Source: Fusicatenibacter saccharivorans
Lineage (GTDB): Bacteria; Bacillota; Clostridia; Lachnospirales; Lachnospiraceae
DNA length: 64,000 nucleotides
Direction of reading: 5' to 3'
Assembly: GCF_027667425.1 (NCBI RefSeq)
Contig: NZ_JAQEGR010000006.1
Span: forward strand, 151,753-215,752
Notes under the pieces: generated by a model
The model's database searches: none
What the model saw: the letters and a program-made list of their open reading frames with translations, nothing else
Told to the model about the DNA's origin: nothing
Position numbers and translations under genes: made by a program
Part shown: positions 32,811 to 41,529 of the stretch, one piece after another
Numbering within the stretch: position 1 is the stretch's first letter
How the letters are laid out: each line of letters opens with the position of its first letter

Positions 32811-34819
32811 TGAATCGAAACAGAAATAAAAACAGAAAAAAAGAGACCGGCGCGGTCGTCAGTCTGTTTCTTGTATCATTGCTGGCCTTCGGCGGATGCG
32901 GCACAGCAGTGACATCTTCCAGCTCTGTAAATGCCGAATCTGCCCGTACAGAGTCAACCGGCGAAACATCTGCCGACAACGCGGCGGCCACATCAGAGAG
33001 CATAGCTTCGGAAAATGCAATAGAAAGTGCCTCCGACATTGATTTCGATCTGGAACTGACCGAATCCACCATCGATACCGAATTCACAGACCGTGAGAAG
33101 AGCGGAAGCTATAAAGCATCAGAAGCCGTAAAAATTACACTTAATAAGACGACAGCTACCGTCTCCGGCAGCGGAGCCAAAGCAGACGGCAGCACAATTA
33201 CCATTACGGAAGAAGGCGTTTACATCGTAAGCGGAACACTTGAGGATGGCCAGATTATCGTAGACGCATCCGATTTCGACAAGGTTCAGATCGTACTCGA
33301 TGGAGTCCATATCAACTGTGAGACGAATGCTGCCATCTACGTTCGCGAAGCGGACAAAGTTTTCATCACGCTTGCTGAAAACAGCAGCAACACGCTTGGC
33401 GGTGGAAACGAGTACACTCAGATTGATGACAACACGGTAGACGGCGTTATCTTCTCCAAATCAGATCTTGTCTGCAACGGGACAGGAAGTCTGACCATCG
33501 AGGCAGACTACAAACACGGGATTGTATCCAAAGATGACCTTGTGATTACCGGCGGAACCTACAAAATCGTCGCTGCGGACAACGGGATCACAGCCAAAGA
33601 TCAGATTAAAATTCTGAATGGAAGCTTTGACATTGATGCTGCAAACAGTGCGGTCAAAGCGAAGAATACGGATGACGCAGAGCTTGGAAATATCTATATT
33701 GCCGGTGGCGTTTTTACAGTTAAGGCAGAACAGGATGGATTCCATGCAACCGGCAGCATCGTTGTCGATGACGGAACCATCACCGTAAACTCCGGTGATG
33801 ACGGTTTCCATGCGGAGCTCGACACCGTCATTCGTGGCGGAACGATCCTTGTTGAAAAAAGCAACGAAGGCCTGGAAGGAAAACGCGTCGTGGTCAACGG
33901 CGGTGACATTACCATAAACGCCAGCGACGATGGCATCAATGCCGCAAATTCCGGCGACGATGGCGCCAATGCTGCCGGTTCCGGTGACGATGACAGCAAT
34001 GCCGCAAGCTCAAACGACGATAGCAGTGCTGTCGTAAACTCCGGTGATGATGGCAGCATATCCGGTGCGGCAGACGGAAAGGAACCTCCGCAAATGCCGC
34101 CTGATACAGAAAACGGCAGCGATATGCAGCCATCGCAGGACTTCGATCCGGAGAACGCTCCGTCTGGCGGAAATGCGCCGCAGGACTTCGATCCGGGGAA
34201 CGCTCCGTCTGACGGCGATGCTCCACAGATGATGCAGAGAGGCCCCGGCGGCGGAGGCAACTCTGAGCTTTATATTAAAATTACCGGCGGAACCCTGACC
34301 GTATCCGCCGATGGTGATGGTCTTGATTCCAACGGCGGTCTTCTCGTGACCGGCGGAACTACGATCGTGTACGGGCCGACCAGCGATGGTGACAGTGCCC
34401 TCGATTACGACGGAAGTGCAATTGTGACCGGCGGAACCTTAGCTGCTATCGGCAGTGCCGGCATGACGGAAAGCTTCGACGAAGCTTCCACCCAGCCCGT
34501 TATCACCTATTACTGTACGGAAACCCAGTCCGCTGACACTACCATCACACTGACAGACAGCGATGGAAGTGCCCTCTTCACGGTCACACCCGAAAAAGCC
34601 TACGCCAGCATCGTTTTGACCTGCCCAGAAATGAAACTGGACGCAACGTATACTCTGGCTGCCGGTACCGACAACGAAGAGATCACCCTCACGGACATCA
34701 TCACCACCGCCGGAACCCGGTCTGTTAAAACAATGAGCGATCCCGAAGGTGGAAAAATGCCAAATAACAGCGACAACAAAGGAACTCCGCCTTCAAAACC
34801 AAGCGACACGGCTGAGTGA
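32810..34819 (+). CDS. Secreted carbohydrate-binding domain protein (Cthe_2159-like)
   Basis: A 669-residue exported protein. Residues 1-28 form a basic start, a hydrophobic core (VVSLFLVSLLAFGG) and a cysteine that suggests a lipoprotein. After a Ser/Ala/Glu-rich linker come two blocks of beta-helix repeats (about residues 100-370 and 480-560) of the Cthe_2159 family, which binds polygalacturonic and cellulosic polysaccharides. Between them lies a low-complexity part made of GDDG and Asn-Ala-Ala repeats, followed by a Pro/Gln-rich stretch. AAGGGAGG precedes the ATG, which overlaps the stop of the DUF4956 remnant. Its role in the VTC cluster is unknown; surface attachment is an inference. Confidence 0.8.
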   Translation: MNRNRNKNRKKETGAVVSLFLVSLLAFGGCGTAVTSSSSVNAESARTESTGETSADNAAATSESIASENAIESASDIDFDLELTESTIDTEFTDREKSGSYKASEAVKITLNKTTATVSGSGAKADGSTITITEEGVYIVSGTLEDGQIIVDASDFDKVQIVLDGVHINCETNAAIYVREADKVFITLAENSSNTLGGGNEYTQIDDNTVDGVIFSKSDLVCNGTGSLTIEADYKHGIVSKDDLVITGGTYKIVAADNGITAKDQIKILNGSFDIDAANSAVKAKNTDDAELGNIYIAGGVFTVKAEQDGFHATGSIVVDDGTITVNSGDDGFHAELDTVIRGGTILVEKSNEGLEGKRVVVNGGDITINASDDGINAANSGDDGANAAGSGDDDSNAASSNDDSSAVVNSGDDGSISGAADGKEPPQMPPDTENGSDMQPSQDFDPENAPSGGNAPQDFDPGNAPSDGDAPQMMQRGPGGGGNSELYIKITGGTLTVSADGDGLDSNGGLLVTGGTTIVYGPTSDGDSALDYDGSAIVTGGTLAAIGSAGMTESFDEASTQPVITYYCTETQSADTTITLTDSDGSALFTVTPEKAYASIVLTCPEMKLDATYTLAAGTDNEEITLTDIITTAGTRSVKTMSDPEGGKMPNNSDNKGTPPSKPSDTAE

Positions 34820-34837
34820 ACCGTTATAGTTCATTCA

Positions 34838-34864
34838 GCACCGGAACATTTGCTGTTCCGGTGC
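34838..34864 (+). terminator. Stem-loop after the carbohydrate-binding gene
   Basis: A perfect 11-base-pair stem GCACCGGAACA (34838-34848) with 34854-34864 and a 5-base loop. No T-run follows. Confidence 0.5.
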
Positions 34865-34969
34865 GTAAGAAAGTGATTCTACTCATGATTCTACCGTGGC
34901 TGTCTTCCTACTTCCAATTTGCCGTATTCTGTGCTAAAATAACCTCACAAGAAAAGAGGTAGAAAAATC

Positions 34970-35470
34970 ATGTATGATAAACTGACCGAAAACGATATTA
35001 AAAAAATGCAGGAAGAAATCGACTACCGCAAACTGGTTGTCCGTCCAAAAGAACTCGAGGCTGTAAAAGAAGCCCGCGCTCAGGGCGATCTCAGCGAAAA
35101 CTTTGAATACAAAGCTGCTAAACAGGACAAAAACCGCAACGAAAGCCGCATCCGCTATCTGGAAAAAATGATTAAAACCGCTCACGTTATTTCAGATACC
35201 TCAAAGGACGATGAAGTCGGCATCAACAATACCGTTCAGGTTTACATCGAAGAAGATGATGAGACAGAAACCTACAAACTTGTCACCACCGTTCGTGGTA
35301 ATTCTCTCAAAGGATACGTCAGTATCGACTCGCCATTAGGAAAAGCCATTCTGGGTCATAAAGTCGGCGACCGCGTCACTGTAAAAGTAAGCGATGCCTA
35401 TAGTTATGATCTCATCATCAAATCCATCGAAAACACTGCGGATACCGATGATGAACTCCGCAGCTATTAA
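34970..35470 (+). CDS. greA: Transcription elongation factor GreA/GreB family
   Basis: Gre factors enter the RNA polymerase secondary channel and stimulate cleavage of backtracked RNA. The 166-residue protein has the N-terminal coiled coil (about residues 5-75) with the GDLSENFEYKAAK tip region, whose acidic residues hold the catalytic metal, and the C-terminal FKBP-like domain (SPLGKAILGHKVGDRV near residue 121). AAGAGGT precedes the ATG. It is a stand-alone gene ahead of luxS. Confidence 0.92.
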   Translation: MYDKLTENDIKKMQEEIDYRKLVVRPKELEAVKEARAQGDLSENFEYKAAKQDKNRNESRIRYLEKMIKTAHVISDTSKDDEVGINNTVQVYIEEDDETETYKLVTTVRGNSLKGYVSIDSPLGKAILGHKVGDRVTVKVSDAYSYDLIIKSIENTADTDDELRSY

Positions 35471-35498
35471 AGGACAGAAAGAAAGGAAAATACCAGTC

Positions 35499-35978
35499 AT
35501 GGAAAAAATTGCAAGCTTTACGATCGACCATATCAAACTTAAACCAGGCATTTACGTTTCAAGAAAAGATCACGTAGGTGACAGTGTCATCACAACCTTC
35601 GACCTGCGCATGACATCTCCAAACGATGAGCCTGTTATGAATACCGCTGAGGTTCACACCATCGAGCATCTTGGCGCAACGTTCCTTCGCAATCACGAAG
35701 AATGGAAAGATAAAACCGTATATTTTGGTCCAATGGGCTGCCGTACAGGATTTTACCTGCTGTTGGCCGGTGATTACAGCTCGAAAGATATCGTTTCACT
35801 CGTAATAGAAATGTATGAATTTATCCGCGATTTCAAGGGCGAAGTCCCGGGTGCATCCCCGAAAGACTGCGGAAACTATCTGGATATGAATCTGTCCATG
35901 GCAAATTACCTTGGCAAAAAATACCTGGATGAGGTTTTGTACGGAATTGATGAATCCCGTCTCGTCTATCCGGAATAA
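35499..35978 (+). CDS. luxS: S-ribosylhomocysteine lyase LuxS
   Basis: LuxS splits S-ribosylhomocysteine into homocysteine and DPD, the precursor of autoinducer-2, as part of the activated-methyl cycle. The 159 residues are of normal length. The metal site is HTIEH (near residues 53-57) together with a later cysteine, and the GCRTGFYLLLAG segment near residue 83 carries the catalytic cysteine. GAAAGGA precedes the ATG at 35499; the frame is open further upstream into greA but without a start site. Confidence 0.96.
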   Translation: MEKIASFTIDHIKLKPGIYVSRKDHVGDSVITTFDLRMTSPNDEPVMNTAEVHTIEHLGATFLRNHEEWKDKTVYFGPMGCRTGFYLLLAGDYSSKDIVSLVIEMYEFIRDFKGEVPGASPKDCGNYLDMNLSMANYLGKKYLDEVLYGIDESRLVYPE

Positions 35979-35990
35979 ATTCTAAAAATG

Positions 35991-36036
35991 GTAACTATTC
36001 AGCGCCATGCAATTTCGCATGGCTCTGAATAGTTAC
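35991..36036. repeat. Palindromic extragenic repeat, compact copy
   Basis: GTAACTATTCAGCGCCATGC (35991-36010) pairs with GCATGGCTCTGAATAGTTAC (36017-36036), with one mismatch and a 6-base loop. Its arms match the ends of the longer element at 32186-32321. It could also act as a terminator for luxS. Confidence 0.8.
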
Positions 36037-36068
36037 AAAAAATGAAAGAAAACAGGGGGAAACAGAGT

Positions 36069-36947
36069 ATGAGAACCATGGAAAACGAAAACCTGCGCGT
36101 GCAGATCAGCGATCACGGCGCAGAACTTAGCAGCATCTACGATAAAGCGGCTGACCGTGAGGCAGTCTGGATCGGCGATCCGGCCTTCTGGAACCGCCAC
36201 GCACCGGTCCTGTTCCCGTTCGTCGGAAAAGTAAACGGCGGCTTCTACACCCATAAAGGAGTCAAATACCCGATGGGCCAGCACGGTTTCGCCCGCGACA
36301 ACGAATTCGAGTGCATCGAAAACACCGAAAACAAAACAGTACACCGCCTGGTATCGACCGAAGAAACAAAAAAAGTCTACCCGTTCGATTTTGCCTTCAC
36401 CGTAACCCAGGAACTCTCCGGCAGAACCCTGACCATCACCTGGAACGTAGAAAACACCGGTGATGATGACATGTACTTCTCCGTCGGCGGACATCCTGCA
36501 TTCATGATTCCGGAACAGTATGACATCGTCTTCAACAAAGGCCTGGAAAACCACACCGAGACCGAACTCGAATACGTCCTGATCGACCCGGAAACAGCAG
36601 GCGTCGATGTCGCACATCCGAGAAAACTGAAACTTCAGGACGGCAGAATCCCGTACACCAGAACCCTTTTCGACGAGGACGCCCTGATCTTCGACAACAC
36701 CCAGGTCGAGCGCGTCGGCGTAGAAGTGGATGGAAAACCGTATGTCACTCTCACCTGCAAAGGCTTCCCGAGCGTCGGCGTATGGTCCAAGCCAAAAGCA
36801 GATGCCCCGTTCGTGTGCCTCGAGCCATGGATCGGCCGCTGCGACAACGTCGGCTTTGACGGCGAATTAAAAGACAAATACGGCGAACAGCACCTGAAAG
36901 CCGGGGAAACCTTCCAGGCAGGCTACACCATCACCATCGGAGAATAA
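36069..36947 (+). CDS. Aldose 1-epimerase family protein
   Basis: A 292-residue galactose mutarotase-like protein (LacX/YeaD-like branch), which interconverts alpha and beta anomers of sugars or sugar phosphates. The family points are RHAPVLFPFVGKV near residue 45, the catalytic histidine in MGQHGFARD near residue 75, FSVGGHPAF near residue 140 and the C-terminal CLEPWIGRCDN with the catalytic glutamate. I use the ATG at 36069, with AGGGGGA 8 bases upstream, rather than 36042. The specific sugar is unknown. Confidence 0.85.
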   Translation: MRTMENENLRVQISDHGAELSSIYDKAADREAVWIGDPAFWNRHAPVLFPFVGKVNGGFYTHKGVKYPMGQHGFARDNEFECIENTENKTVHRLVSTEETKKVYPFDFAFTVTQELSGRTLTITWNVENTGDDDMYFSVGGHPAFMIPEQYDIVFNKGLENHTETELEYVLIDPETAGVDVAHPRKLKLQDGRIPYTRTLFDEDALIFDNTQVERVGVEVDGKPYVTLTCKGFPSVGVWSKPKADAPFVCLEPWIGRCDNVGFDGELKDKYGEQHLKAGETFQAGYTITIGE

Positions 36948-36965
36948 GGACCCGAAAAAAAGAAA

Positions 36966-37014
36966 AACCTCCGAAGTACAGCGAAAAGAACACGATTCCT
37001 GTACTTCAGGGGTT
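36966..37014 (+). terminator. Terminator after the epimerase gene, overlapping the guaA promoter
   Basis: A 16-base arm (36966-36981) pairs with 36999-37014 with one mismatch and one G-U pair. The TTGAAATTTT after it doubles as the -35 region of guaA. Confidence 0.65.
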
Positions 37015-37041
37015 GAAATTTTACGGTTTCTTTACTATAAT
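37013..37041 (+). promoter_or_regulatory. Sigma-A promoter of guaA
   Basis: TTGAAA (37013-37018) and consensus TATAAT (37036-37041) with a 17-base spacer. The leader to the guaA start is about 60 bases, and I see no purine riboswitch fold in it. Confidence 0.85.
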
Positions 37042-37107
37042 TAGCATCAAACCCAAAAAACGCATGTAGTTCATCATGCACAGAAGAAAAAACAGGAGGG
37101 AACGTTC

Positions 37108-38652
37108 TTGAAAAGAGAAACGGTTATCGTACTTGATTTTGGCGGTCAGTACAATCAGTTAATTGCAAGACGTGTACGTGAGTGCAACGTTTACTGTGAG
37201 ATTTATTCTTACAAAACAGACATCGAAAAGATCAAAGAAATTCAGCCGAAAGGTATTATCTTCACCGGCGGCCCGAACAGCGCATATCTGCCGGATTCCC
37301 CGACTTATACAAAAGAAATTTTTGAACTTGGAATCCCGATCCTCGGCATCTGCTACGGATCACAGCTGATGATGCATCTGCTCGGCGGAAAAGTAGAAGT
37401 AGCACCGGTCAGAGAATATGGAAAAATTGAGGTAACCGTAGATACCAGTTCCGCACTGTTTGAGAACGTATCCGAAAAAACCATCTGCTGGATGAGCCAC
37501 AACGACTACATCTCCAAAGCAGCTCCGGGCTTCGAGATCATCGCCCATACGGATGACTGTCCGGTAGCAGCCGTTGCAAACGTAGAGAAAAACCTCTATG
37601 CAACCCAGTTCCATCCAGAAGTTCTGCACACCAAAGAAGGAAAGAAAATGCTTTCCAACTTTGTATACAATGTCTGCCGCTGCGCCGGCGACTGGCACAT
37701 GGACTCCTTCGTAGAAGAATCCATCAAAGCTATCCGCGAAAAAGTAGGCGACGGAAAAGTCCTCTGCGCACTGTCCGGCGGAGTCGATTCCTCCGTAGCA
37801 GCTGTTATGCTTTCCAAAGCAGTCGGAAACCAGCTGACCTGCGTATTCGTAGATCACGGTCTGCTGCGTAAAAACGAGGGCGATGAAGTAGAAGCAGTCT
37901 TCGGACCGGACGGGCCATACGACCTGAATTTCATCCGCGTCAACGCACAGGAGCGTTTCTATGCAAAATTAAAAGGCGTAGAAGAGCCGGAGAGAAAACG
38001 TAAAATCATCGGCGAAGAGTTCATTCGTGTCTTCGAAGAAGAAGCAAAGAAAATTGGTGCTGTAGACTTCCTGGTACAGGGAACCATCTACCCAGACGTT
38101 GTAGAGAGCGGCGTCGGCGGAGAATCCACCGTCATCAAATCCCATCATAACGTCGGAGGACTGCCGGATTACGTAGATTTCAAAGAAATCATCGAGCCGC
38201 TGCGCAACCTCTTCAAAGACGAAGTAAGAAAAGCCGGCCTTGAGCTCGGCATCCCGGAATACCTCGTATTCCGTCAGCCATTCCCGGGCCCGGGACTTGG
38301 CATCCGTATCATCGGCGAAGTAACCGCCGAGAAAGTCAAAATGGTACAGGACGCCGACGCGATCTGGCGCGAAGAAATCGACAAAGCCGGAATCGCCCAC
38401 GAAATCGGCCAGTACTTCGCAGCCCTGACCAACATGCGCTCCGTCGGAGTCATGGGAGATGAAAGAACCTACGATTACGCCATCGCCCTCCGCGCCGTCA
38501 CCACCACCGATTTCATGACCGCCGAAAGCGCCGAAATCCCGTGGGATGTCATCGGAAGAACAACCAGTCGAATCGTAAACGAAGTCAAACACATCAACCG
38601 CGTCATGTACGACTGCACCGGAAAACCACCGGCAACGATCGAGTTTGAATAA
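37108..38652 (+). CDS. guaA: GMP synthase (glutamine-hydrolysing)
   Basis: GuaA converts XMP to GMP using glutamine and ATP. The class I amidotransferase domain (about residues 1-195) has the nucleophile in GICYGSQLMM near residue 90 and the HPEVLHT histidine-glutamate pair near residue 171. The ATP pyrophosphatase motif LSGGVDSS is near residue 225, and the C-terminal dimerisation domain ends in PPATIEFE. The start codon is TTG at 37108, with AGGAGGG 7 bases upstream. The 3' end is the insertion site of the mobile element that follows; the reading frame itself is complete. Confidence 0.97.
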   Translation: MKRETVIVLDFGGQYNQLIARRVRECNVYCEIYSYKTDIEKIKEIQPKGIIFTGGPNSAYLPDSPTYTKEIFELGIPILGICYGSQLMMHLLGGKVEVAPVREYGKIEVTVDTSSALFENVSEKTICWMSHNDYISKAAPGFEIIAHTDDCPVAAVANVEKNLYATQFHPEVLHTKEGKKMLSNFVYNVCRCAGDWHMDSFVEESIKAIREKVGDGKVLCALSGGVDSSVAAVMLSKAVGNQLTCVFVDHGLLRKNEGDEVEAVFGPDGPYDLNFIRVNAQERFYAKLKGVEEPERKRKIIGEEFIRVFEEEAKKIGAVDFLVQGTIYPDVVESGVGGESTVIKSHHNVGGLPDYVDFKEIIEPLRNLFKDEVRKAGLELGIPEYLVFRQPFPGPGLGIRIIGEVTAEKVKMVQDADAIWREEIDKAGIAHEIGQYFAALTNMRSVGVMGDERTYDYAIALRAVTTTDFMTAESAEIPWDVIGRTTSRIVNEVKHINRVMYDCTGKPPATIEFE

Positions 38653-38735
38653 ATCGAGTTGCTTAAAAAAGCCAGTGTTTATGCGGGTTTCAGCGATTTC
38701 GATTAGTCTTTTGATAACAAATTGATAACAGTCAT
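38641..38735 (+). other. Left attachment region (attL) in the guaA 3' end
   Basis: The last codons of guaA contain GAGTTTGA (38641-38648), which recurs at 47371-47378. Just inside are two GATAACA units (38719 and 38730), paralleled at the right end by GATAACA units near 47252-47265; these look like integrase arm sites. The 3' end of guaA is a well-known target of tyrosine-integrase elements. The core is short, so the exact crossover cannot be fixed. No gene lies between guaA and 38945. Confidence 0.6.
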
Positions 38736-38944
38736 AGCAAGTGCCATTATTCTTGTTATCCAGTGGTTTATGGGTAACGGAACAATTAACAGGTGGCTTG
38801 CAGACTAAAGTTCGGAGCTTGGCTCTGAACAAATTCCATATTATAAACTAAGCCCTTAGCTGTGGTTAATAACCATAGTTAAGGGCTTTTTTGTCGTTGC
38901 CAAAGCATCTGTAGGGAGCTGCCAGTGGCAGGTCCTGTAGGTGC

Positions 38945-39475
38945 TTATTTATCTTTCAAGTGGTCTTTGAATGCTTCCACGAGAGCGTCACTTAATTCCT
39001 GTGATGGAACTTTTGCCCAACGCTGTGTGGTGTCGAACTCTGGATAATGGTAACGCCAGTTATCGTATTCTTCTCTGTTGATTTCTTCGGAAGATAGCTT
39101 GTCTGCCTGTTCTTTCCAAGCATACAGCATTTTGAGGAGTTCATATGCTTCTCTGCCTTTGTCCTTGTTGACCTTTAAGCATACCTCTCCGTCTGCTTCA
39201 CTGACAGTAAGACCGTAAATATCTTCAAGGGTAAACAGAGTGTGCATAAGACCGATATAGCTGTCTATGTCAGGAACATCAAGAGCCTGTGGAGAAACAT
39301 CAAGCACCTGTGCCAATGCATTTGTAAGGTCTGCTTTCGGTTTGCGTGTACCAGTTTCGTACTGTGCCAAACGCACATCAGCACTCTTTTCTGGAAAACC
39401 GATTGCTGTACCGAGATACTTTTGTGTCATACCACGCATTAGTCTGAAAAAATGTATTCTTTCGCTGATAGCCAT
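38945..39475 (-). CDS. XRE-family repressor of the mobile element
   Basis: A 176-residue protein with an N-terminal XRE helix-turn-helix (residues 5-60, with AQYETGTRKPK) and a helical C-terminal region that I cannot place in a named family. It is transcribed away from the excisionase and integrase. On its strand TTGACT and TATACT 18 bases apart lie in the intergenic region, and AAGGAGCG precedes the ATG. Five repeats resembling ATRTTTARTR cover both divergent promoters, so it probably represses itself and the integration genes. Confidence 0.8.
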   Translation of the reverse strand: MAISERIHFFRLMRGMTQKYLGTAIGFPEKSADVRLAQYETGTRKPKADLTNALAQVLDVSPQALDVPDIDSYIGLMHTLFTLEDIYGLTVSEADGEVCLKVNKDKGREAYELLKMLYAWKEQADKLSSEEINREEYDNWRYHYPEFDTTQRWAKVPSQELSDALVEAFKDHLKDK

Positions 39476-39492
39476 AATGATACGCTCCTTTT

Positions 39493-39639
39493 ATATTTAG
39501 TGAAATAAGTATAGCAGAAATGTTTAGTGGAAGTCAAGAAAAACCGAAACAAAAATGTTTAATATTTTCTTTGCAACCACTTGACAATAGCAAATATGTT
39601 TAGTAAAATAAATTACGAATTAAACAAATATGCTTAATG
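39493..39639. promoter_or_regulatory. Five operator-like direct repeats over divergent promoters
   Basis: ATATTTAGTG (39493), ATGTTTAGTG (39520), ATGTTTAATA (39555), ATGTTTAGTA (39596) and ATGCTTAATG (39630) are all in the same orientation. They overlap the minus-strand promoter of the XRE gene and the plus-strand promoter at 39581-39609, so they are likely XRE binding sites. Confidence 0.6.
39581..39609 (+). promoter_or_regulatory. Sigma-A promoter toward excisionase and integrase
   Basis: TTGACA (39581-39586) and TAAAAT (39604-39609), spacer 17. The -10 overlaps the fourth operator repeat. A leader of about 310 bases follows before the excisionase. Confidence 0.75.
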
Positions 39640-39923
39640 CGACAACTGAATGACCGTCCGAAAAGCCAAACCGCCAAGACCTCGTCGGAGCAAGTTCCGT
39701 ATCGTTCGCTTGTGTGCAAGCACAAAAGCTCATTCGCTGCACTGCTCCTCCTCTTCCCCAAAAGTCTCCGACTTTTCGGGAACCCCTATACGAGCGAGCG
39801 CCTGATGTACTGCGGTGCATTGGGACAGCACAGCGCCTGCCGACAAGCAGGAGTGCCTGTTGGAACTTTAACACGGAGAAAGCGGCAAGCAAAAAATTAT
39901 TTTAAGAAAGGAAGAAAAAGGAT
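39640..39923 (+). other. Untranslated leader before the excisionase
   Basis: No gene that I can support. The stretch is GC-richer than its neighbours and contains hairpins, including CCCAAAAGTC paired with GACTTTTCGGG (about 39757-39780). A 110-codon frame crosses it and continues into the excisionase in another frame, with low-complexity composition; I regard it as chance. GAAAGGAAG precedes the excisionase ATG. Confidence 0.4.
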
Positions 39924-40112
39924 ATGGAAAACAGATTTATCCGAGCCGAAGATGTGGCTCAGGAACTAAACGTATCAAAACCTTATGCATATAAACTCAT
40001 CAGACAATTAAATGAGGAATTGAAAGCAAAGGGCTTTATTACGATTGCAGGGCGTGTAAATCGCCAGTATTTTTACGAAAGGCTCTACGGAGCAGGAAAG
40101 GGGGAAATGTAA
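39924..40112 (+). CDS. Excisionase-like helix-turn-helix protein
   Basis: A 62-residue winged-helix protein of the MerR/HTH_17 type (FIRAEDVAQELNVSKPYAYKLI), the usual size of an Xis recombination directionality factor. It ends directly against the integrase start (40113). The C-terminal VNRQYFYERLYG is echoed by the three small HTH proteins at 47772-48557. Confidence 0.75.
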   Translation: MENRFIRAEDVAQELNVSKPYAYKLIRQLNEELKAKGFITIAGRVNRQYFYERLYGAGKGEM

Positions 40113-41204
40113 ATGCCGGTATTTAAGAATGAAGATAACGGTACTTGGTATGTGATGGCAAGGTATGTGAACTGGAAAGGGGAACGCAAGCAGAAATGCA
40201 AGCGTGGCTTTGCTACCAAACGAGAAGCACAGGAATGGGAAAGAATGTTCAAATTGCAGACTTCTTCAGACCTTGATATGAGTTTTGAAGCCTTTACGGA
40301 GCTTTATATCAATGATGTGAAGAACCGTTTGAAGGAAAACACGTGGCTTACCAAAGAGCATATCATACGCACAAAGATACTTCCGTATTTCGGGAAACTG
40401 AAAATCAGCGAGATTTCCACAAAGGAGATTATTACTTGGCAGAATGAAATGCTTGCCTATCGTGATGAGAAGAAAAAGCCTTATTCACAGACGTATCTGA
40501 AAACGCTGCACAATCAGTTGTCCGCCATTTTCAATCACGCTGTCCGCTACTATGAACTGCGTTCCAATCCTGCGGCAAAGGTGGGAAATATGGGACGTGA
40601 GGAACACAAGGAAATGCTGTTCTGGACAAAGGAAGAATACAAGAAATTCTCTTTTGAGATGATGGACAAGCCTGTTTCCTTTTATGCGTTTGAAATGCTT
40701 TACTGGTGCGGTATCCGAGAGGGCGAGCTGTTAGCTTTGACTCCGGCAGATTTCAACTTTGATAAGGAAACAGTCACAATCAATAAATCCTATCAGCGTT
40801 TGAAAGGGCAGGATGTGATTACTTCTCCGAAAACGAAAAAGAGCAACCGCACGATTAAAATGCCGAAGTTTCTGTGTGAGGAAATGAAAGAATATCTCGG
40901 TATGCTTTACGGATTGAAGAAGAAAGACCGTATCTTTACGGTGACGAAAAGCTATCTTCATCACGAGATGGACAGAGGGGCAAAGGCGGCAGGCGTGAAG
41001 CGTATCCGCATTCACGATCTCCGTCACAGCCACATTTCACTCTTGATTGATATGGGCTTTTCTGCGGTGGCGATTGCTGACCGAGTTGGTCACGAAAGTA
41101 TTGATATTACTTATCAGTACGCACACCTCTTTCCGTCAAAGCAGATTGAGATGGCAGAAAAATTAGATGATTTAGGGAAAGGAGATTTTGAAAATGTCAG
41201 CTAA
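40113..41204 (+). CDS. int: Tyrosine integrase
   Basis: A 363-residue site-specific recombinase that would catalyse integration into guaA and excision. An N-terminal arm-binding domain (WYVMARYVNWKGERKQKCKRGFATKREA) precedes the core-binding SAM-like domain (about residues 65-165) and the catalytic domain. Active-site residues are Arg in CGIREGELLAL near residue 205, His-x-x-Arg in HDLRHSHISLL near residue 304, His near residue 331 (GHESIDITYQYAH) and the following Tyr. It overlaps the next (broken) gene by 11 bases. Confidence 0.93.
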   Translation: MPVFKNEDNGTWYVMARYVNWKGERKQKCKRGFATKREAQEWERMFKLQTSSDLDMSFEAFTELYINDVKNRLKENTWLTKEHIIRTKILPYFGKLKISEISTKEIITWQNEMLAYRDEKKKPYSQTYLKTLHNQLSAIFNHAVRYYELRSNPAAKVGNMGREEHKEMLFWTKEEYKKFSFEMMDKPVSFYAFEMLYWCGIREGELLALTPADFNFDKETVTINKSYQRLKGQDVITSPKTKKSNRTIKMPKFLCEEMKEYLGMLYGLKKKDRIFTVTKSYLHHEMDRGAKAAGVKRIRIHDLRHSHISLLIDMGFSAVAIADRVGHESIDITYQYAHLFPSKQIEMAEKLDDLGKGDFENVS

Positions 41205-41529
41205 GAACAGAGATAACAAAAATCGTTGGAGGAATATCACAGTAGGGTTTCGAGTATCGCCCGAAGAAAACGAACTCATTAACAGAGCTGTAGCTCTATC
41301 AGGATTGCCAAAACAGGAGTATTGTTACCGCCGTTGCTTAAATTAGGATGTGGTGGTACAGGGCAATCCGAGAGTGTATAAGGCGTTGAAAACGGAATTT
41401 GCCACAGTCCTTGCGGAACTGAAAAGGATTGAAGCAGGAAAAGGTGTGGATGATGAACTGCTGAGTGTAATAGAACTGATTTCCATTATTCTCGGCGGTT
41501 TGAAAGGAGAGGATGCGAATGGAGAATAA
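41194..41529 (+). pseudogene. MobC-like mobilization protein with in-frame stop
   Basis: From ATG 41194 (AAAGGAG upstream) the frame encodes 50 residues, including RNITVGFRVSPEENELINRAV, a ribbon-helix-helix region typical of plasmid mobilization/relaxosome accessory proteins. A TAG at 41344-41346 interrupts it, and the same frame then stays open for another 60 codons (VVVQGNPRVYKALKTEF and on) to TAA at 41527. The intact reading frame after the stop shows a recent nonsense mutation, or a sequencing error. It overlaps the start of the ATPase gene. Confidence 0.75.

Noticed and set aside
37042..37107. Purine riboswitch before guaA
   Set aside because: The leader of about 60 bases shows none of the conserved guanine-aptamer loops.
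39637..39969. 110-codon frame before the excisionase
   Set aside because: It crosses hairpins, has odd composition and runs into the excisionase gene in a different frame; no ribosome site was seen.
41344..41346. TAG read as pyrrolysine or another recoding event
   Set aside because: No recoding signal is visible and the protein family does not use one; a nonsense mutation or sequencing error is simpler.
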